Assembly (NCBI RefSeq): GCF_000247695.1
Contig: NW_004624804.1
Span: 8,893,820 to 8,957,819, forward strand
Source: Heterocephalus glaber
Lineage: Eukaryota > Chordata > Mammalia > Rodentia > Bathyergidae
Length of the DNA: 64,000 bases
Direction: 5' to 3'
Shown here piece after piece: positions 59,606 through 64,000 of the stretch. Position 1 is the first letter of the stretch. Each line of letters opens with the position of its first letter. A program made the position numbers and the translations under genes. Under the pieces are notes generated by a model, which was given only the letters and a program-made list of their open reading frames with translations, was not told the DNA's origin and made no database searches.

Positions 59606-62050
59606 ACTTGTTTGAAACCAGGCTGTGAGGGGAAATTGAACCTCACTTCCTTTCTCTGTAGGCATCTGTTTGTATCATGGACCTATGATTCTCAACTTGG
59701 ATGGTGTAGTAGATGATAGAGAAAGGGGGTAGGGTGCTGACCCTGGTATAAAAAATAGTATGAGATTCTGATCATGTTAAAATGTGTTACCTCACTTGTG
59801 GTGCTGGGTCCTCTAATCCTCTCTGAGAAGATGTGATCCATTACTGAACATGAGGTGCCCCTTACCCAAGGAATTTATTCAAGACTGGCTCCATAGCGGT
59901 ACTTAGTTCCCCTGACCCCTGCTCCCAACTCCCCAAGAGAAGAAGCTGCGTGAGACTTTGAAGTTGCTTTGGACTGAACTGTAGCTGATAGCTGTTGGGT
60001 TAAATCTAAAATCTAAGGAATGTGATGCATTTGTGCAAAGGGATTCAGAAGAGATCATTTTAAGTTATTTCAGTAATTGAGATAGGATGTGTACCATGGA
60101 ATACCAAAGTGAAGGATTTTATGTCATTTGGCAAAATTTTATCTTCTTTTATATCCTATGTAGCTTCCATTCCCTCATCATTTCAATCAGAATTCCAAAT
60201 GCAAGCCTTCTGGTGAAGTAGGGGTCTTTTAACTTTATTACTATCAAGGTGATTATTTTGAGATGCTAAAAACCATAGTTCTCCCTTACTGTCTTTGTGG
60301 GTATTGAAAGATAATTTCCTATTGACAGGGATTTCTACCAGTAATACATACTTTGGAGGTAGGTAAGGAGGGCACGGTTCCCCCTTCACAAAACACATCA
60401 CTCAAGAGATAGCTAAAATGAAAGCATTCTCCCACCAGACCAGAGATAGTGGCCAAAATAAAAAATTGTGGGGCTGGATGTTTCCCAAATCAAACCAGCC
60501 TCCTGGTGCTTGAAGGTTTCATTCGCTATTACCTGCACAGGATGTAAAGAAAAGAGAAGTCATAGTAGGCACTCTACCAGGGAAATAAGGCAGTATTTGA
60601 ATCACAAGATATATTTTTTATCTGCTATCATGGATTCAATGATCTGTAGAGCTTTTTCACTCATTAGCTGTCAGGGTATGAAGAACTGACAGCCTGTAAA
60701 GATAAAGATATTTATATTTTTGTATAGTTGTTTTCATAGATTTCTCAAAGGCTGAAGTTTTCAACCTAGAAGATGAGATTTGTATTGAGTATAGAAATGA
60801 TGTTTCCTATCTAGTTTGTAAATAATCATGGTGCACTTGAGGGGTCTCTTGGAAACTCCTAGAAGCAAGAATCACTATTCTGAAATTGTATAGACTGAGA
60901 TTTAGCTGCTGCATTTTGCCTTTCTTAAATAATTATATTTTGGAATGTAACCCCTGTTCTGTCTTCACTGACAGGATTTGCTTGTGTTGTAAAACACTAA
61001 CACAAGAGCTTCCACTTCCTGGGCTGTGCCTAGGTAATGTTTCTTCTGCATCCTCCTGCCTTCCTTATCCAGGTCCCACTCAGCATATCTTCCTACCTAG
61101 GTTGTGAGAGTAGCTTTGGAATGGATTAGCCAGTGAATTATTACTTCCATGAATGACTCCTTTTCCATTAATCTGGTCATCAACTGATCTAAAAGGTTAG
61201 GAAGGCTTCCTCTGCGAACTGCAGAGAGAACAAATTCTTCGTTGGTTTTGTGCTACTTGCCTTTCTACACCTGTCCATTGGCACTTAACCTTCCCTCCCT
61301 ACTGAGGAAGCTTGAAGTAGTTCAAAGAGTGCTTCTCAGCTTCTCCTTGTCCCTTTTACCCAGCAGATTTTATTCAATGCCTTAGTCAAGGAGTTTAGCA
61401 CCTATCTCCCTTGCTGATAGTCATTGGAGATGCCTGTTCTTTAACCTGGGTATAGTAGTTTCCCATTGTTTTATTGCTTGTCTCTTCACCACTTTGCCCC
61501 TGACTTCCCAAGGCTCTTGTGGCTTTTGAGGATCAGCCAAGGAGCAGGCAAGGGAGTGAATAATCCTCAGGAAAAGAAGGACCATTTTCACTTTTGAACA
61601 CTTTCCCTTTTTAGAAGAAAACAGGTCCAGGTCAATTCTTGAACACTTGGCTGTGTGTATAAGAGATGTACAGAGATAGAAATGAGGTATTCCAGGTGTT
61701 CAAGGAGGCTGCAGATGTCATTGCAACACCCCCTGCCCCAAGACACAGTGTTCTCAAGACAGATCTAGAAGTTATCAGGGCTAATTTAAGGAGGGCTGAG
61801 TCTTCAGAACAATCCTGCAGTCTTCACAGAAATCTAAAATCTCCAAAAACTCCTACCCTTTAATCTTACCCCAGAAGAAACTGATCTATGAAAATTACAT
61901 GTGTGATTATGAAAGATGAAGTTGAGTAAGAAGAGTTGAGAAACCTGGAAGACAGCTCTCACCCTAACTCTATAAGACGCATGATCTCAGTAGACCAATA
62001 ATTCACCTTTTTTATACATCTGTAAATAAATGGAATGTTTTTAAGAATAT
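59606..62050 (+). other. MGA: MGA 3' untranslated region (end estimated)
   Basis: About 2.4 kb without any SINE, in contrast to the introns, which fits purifying selection on a 3' UTR. It runs from the stop codon to the first credible poly(A) signal. The end is inferred from the signals at 62025 and 62164. No coding sequence is seen. Confidence 0.7.
62025..62030 (+). terminator. MGA: Candidate MGA polyadenylation signal AATAAA
   Basis: AATAAA followed within 15 bases by a TG/T-rich stretch (ATGGAATGTTTTT). It is the first canonical hexamer in the SINE-free 3' UTR. Cleavage would be near 62045. Confidence 0.55.
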
Positions 62051-62163
62051 AATTATGTCAGATTTAGCATTTTCTTTTATATATTAAATATATATCTTTC
62101 CTTTTCTGCTTTTGAAAGTGACTATTTTTTTAGAAACAAGAACAGAAGTTGTTTGGTGATTGA

Positions 62164-62169
62164 AATAAA
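62164..62169 (+). terminator. MGA: Alternative polyadenylation signal AATAAA
   Basis: A second AATAAA, with a G/T-rich element (TGCTGTTGGGAGGTTTTTG) about 35 bases downstream. It is an equally plausible main or distal cleavage signal. Confidence 0.5.
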
Positions 62170-62425
62170 TCAGGTATACTAATTAAAGCAGGACTTGCTG
62201 TTGGGAGGTTTTTGCCAAATTGGAGTAGAGAATGCTTAATGCCCTGAGACATATTTGAGAGAAGGTGCCTTTGAAGTTTTATCATAGGAATTCCTTCCCA
62301 TTCTCAAAGTTTCTGACATGCCATTTGGGAGAGCTTTTTAGTATTCTAGTCCTTGTGGCATGTCTTACCAAAGAGACTTGGAAATTGTGTACAACTTGAC
62401 ATGTACTTGTTTTAGAAGTCATTCT

Positions 62426-62510
62426 AGGGCCAGAGATTTAGCTCAGTGGTGCCACATCTGTCTAGCAAGTGCAAGGTCCTGAGTTCGATCCTCCATACCA
62501 GGAAAAAAAA
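62426..62510 (+). mobile_element. ID-type SINE, forward, with target duplication
   Basis: AAGTCATTCT at 62416-62425 and 62511-62520. Confidence 0.94.
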
Positions 62511-62693
62511 AAGTCATTCTACATAAAAAACCTCATGGTACCCACTGTGTACAAGGCAATTTATCTGTTATCTTGAGGAATTAATAGGACATAATCTCAT
62601 AGCTAAGAATAATAAGTGTTCTTAAGGCAAGATGTTAACTAGTTTCATATTTACAGTTCTACATGATTTACAGCTTTATTAAAGGAGACCTTT

Positions 62694-62771
62694 TTTTTTG
62701 TACCAGGGGTCAAACTTGGGTCCTTGCGCTTGCACAGCAGGTGGCAAAACCACTGAGCTAAATCCCCAGCC
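62694..62771 (-). mobile_element. ID-type SINE, antisense, with target duplication
   Basis: TAAAGGAGACCTTT at 62680-62693 and 62772-62785. Confidence 0.95.
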
Positions 62772-63434
62772 TAAAGGAGACCTTTTGATATTGAGCTACT
62801 GTTAATCTATTTAAGATCACTAACAAATCAAGTTCAGTTATATAAGCTTCATACATAGTTTTCATTTGTATAATTTTATAACAAATACAATTTTTCTTCT
62901 CAGAATTATGGATGAAATCCCTGGTGTGAGACCTTTCTGTAACAGGTTTGAAAATATTTTGAACACAGGTCAAAGGCAGACAATCTATGTATTATTTTTG
63001 TTATGGTATGGTATAGTTTTTTATGGCTATAACTGATTGACATACAGTATTCAGAATGGGGTGAAGTGAATTGAGAGGTAAATATACTTTGAAGAAGGGT
63101 CTAGAAAATAGTGATAGCGCTTGTCTCTCACTCCCAGAATTTAAAAAACAAAATAGGTCTCACACATTATAGGCAGCACATCTTCACATTTTTACGGAGA
63201 ACAACTGATAATCAAGAAATGATACAGTTCCTGTGCAGAATCATTAGTTTTGAATAGTCCTATAAGGGCATCAAGATTCTTGTGCCATTGTATTGTTGGT
63301 TTTTAAATTTTATGTGGACATGAATTCATAAAAAATTAAAACAGACCTATTGTCAATTGAAAAATCAGTTAAAATGCATATTTGGCATAAAGGAAAATAA
63401 TTTGATATATATAACCTTTAAACAGACATAACTA

Positions 63435-63522
63435 GGGCCGGGGATTTAGCTCAGTGGTTTTGCCGCCTGCCTAGCAAGTGCAAGGACCCGAGTTCGATCC
63501 CCGGTACCAAAAAAAAAAAAAA
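63435..63522 (+). mobile_element. ID-type SINE, forward, closest to consensus
   Basis: Reference copy for this window: GGGCCGGGGATTTAGCTCAG head, A box TAGCTCAGTGG, B box GAGTTCGATCC, CCCCGGTACC end and A-tail of about 18. Flanked by AACAGACATAACTA on both sides. These tRNA-derived SINEs are transcribed by RNA polymerase III from the internal boxes and moved by L1 machinery (established for ID/tRNA SINEs). Confidence 0.96.
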
Positions 63523-63907
63523 AACAGACATAACTAATATGTTAAATAGGACATAACTACTGTACAAGGTACATAATTGTTAATAGTGATGGAGCTATGT
63601 GTGGAGGATAGGGGGGCTAAATCATGGGAGATGAGTTAGAAATTTTCAGACAATTAAATTCTATCATTGTAAAACCCTGCTAATTGAAGAGATTTTTGTA
63701 AACTAGGAAAGCAGCCTTGGAAGCAATGTCTTGAGATTTATCCTGTTTCCAACGGCAGTCATTGACTCCGCTGTCTTACAGTACCTTGCATGTAAAGGTG
63801 CTCAATAAATATTTGGCTTGATGAGCAAATGTTTAATCTGGCCTGTTAGTTTTCTAGGATCTTGTAATTGTCCCTTATTTGCCTAAGGCAGTTTAAGAAA
63901 TTTGACC

Positions 63908-64000
63908 CAAACTGGGTATTGTGGCACAGGCCTAAAATACCTGTAATTTCAGTTGGGCAACTGAGGCAGGAGGATTACAAGTTTGAGACCAACCTAGCCT
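63908..64000 (+). mobile_element. B1 SINE, forward, cut by window end
   Basis: CTGGGTATTGTGGCACAGGC...TGAGGCAGGAGGATTACAAG; continues beyond the window. Confidence 0.8.

Larger units (their letters stand above)
62170..64000. other. Intergenic sequence downstream of MGA
   Basis: Contains ID SINEs at 62426, 62694 and 63435 and a B1 cut by the window end. 62790-63420 is AT-rich with nothing recognised. Near 63740-63830 a stretch ending GCTCAATAAATATTTGG resembles a MIR/L2 3' end. In human the next gene downstream is MAPKBP1 (from memory); none of it is visible here. Confidence 0.6.

Noticed and set aside
63435..63522. tRNA gene (A and B boxes intact)
   Set aside because: It belongs to a family of about 60 dispersed copies with A-tails and target duplications and lacks a proper cloverleaf 3' half, so it is a tRNA-derived SINE.
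63804..63809. AATAAA as the MGA poly(A) signal
   Set aside because: It sits in a MIR/L2-like GCTCAATAAATATTTG stretch beyond three SINEs; nearer signals at 62025 and 62164 are better placed.
1..64000. CRISPR array, operon, phage or other prokaryote-type system
   Set aside because: Introns, SINEs, LINE-1 and a single large spliced gene show mammalian nuclear DNA; repeats are dispersed, not regularly spaced.

Overview
The window is mammalian nuclear DNA carrying most of one gene, MGA (MAX gene-associated protein, a MAX dimerisation partner), on the + strand. It begins inside an intron, and the upstream exons that encode the N-terminal T-box lie outside it. Twenty-two coding exons (4313-59605) join in frame into 2747 codons plus a stop. 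I recognised them by direct reading against remembered MGA protein sequence. All introns are GT-AG and all splice phases match, so the gene looks functional. If the first exon here corresponds to human exon 3, these are exons 3-24. That numbering is from memory of the human gene and is used below for convenience.

The repeats point to a rodent outside the mouse/rat group. About 60 copies of a tRNA-derived ID-type SINE are present, with A box TAGCTCAGTGG, B box GAGTTCGATCC, an ending in GGTACC and an A-tail. There are also about 30 rodent B1 elements with an internal ~30-bp duplication, older B1+ID fused elements (B1-dID type), rodent-like LINE-1 and a MaLR-type LTR. I cannot name the species.

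Layout. 1-4312: intron full of old L1 and SINEs, plus an unusual 618-bp retroposed chimera at 2756-3373. 4313-6492: three exons (acidic/SUMO-site region, AT-hook). 6493-20030: a 13.5-kb intron with a 4.3-kb antisense L1, a 5'-truncated sense L1, an antisense RPS15A processed pseudogene and a MaLR LTR. 20031-24666: four exons, including a polyglutamine tract and a cysteine-rich domain. 29071-38819: exons of the conserved middle, ending in a 209-codon cassette exon. 41638-43595: two exons, one of 1.5 kb. 47131-55211: acidic exon, micro-exon and bHLH-zipper exons. 56985-59605: C-terminal exons. 59606 to about 62050: 3' untranslated region. 62050-64000: intergenic sequence with SINEs.

MGA pairs a T-box with a bHLH-zipper, binds DNA as an MGA-MAX dimer and is the scaffold of the non-canonical Polycomb complex PRC1.6. 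No other active gene is seen. There is no prokaryote-like system here. The most unusual items are the chimeric retroposed insert, a matched pair of 80-bp hAT-like MITEs with 8-bp target duplications, repeated short motifs in the MGA C-terminus and cysteine domain, and dense nested SINE insertions.
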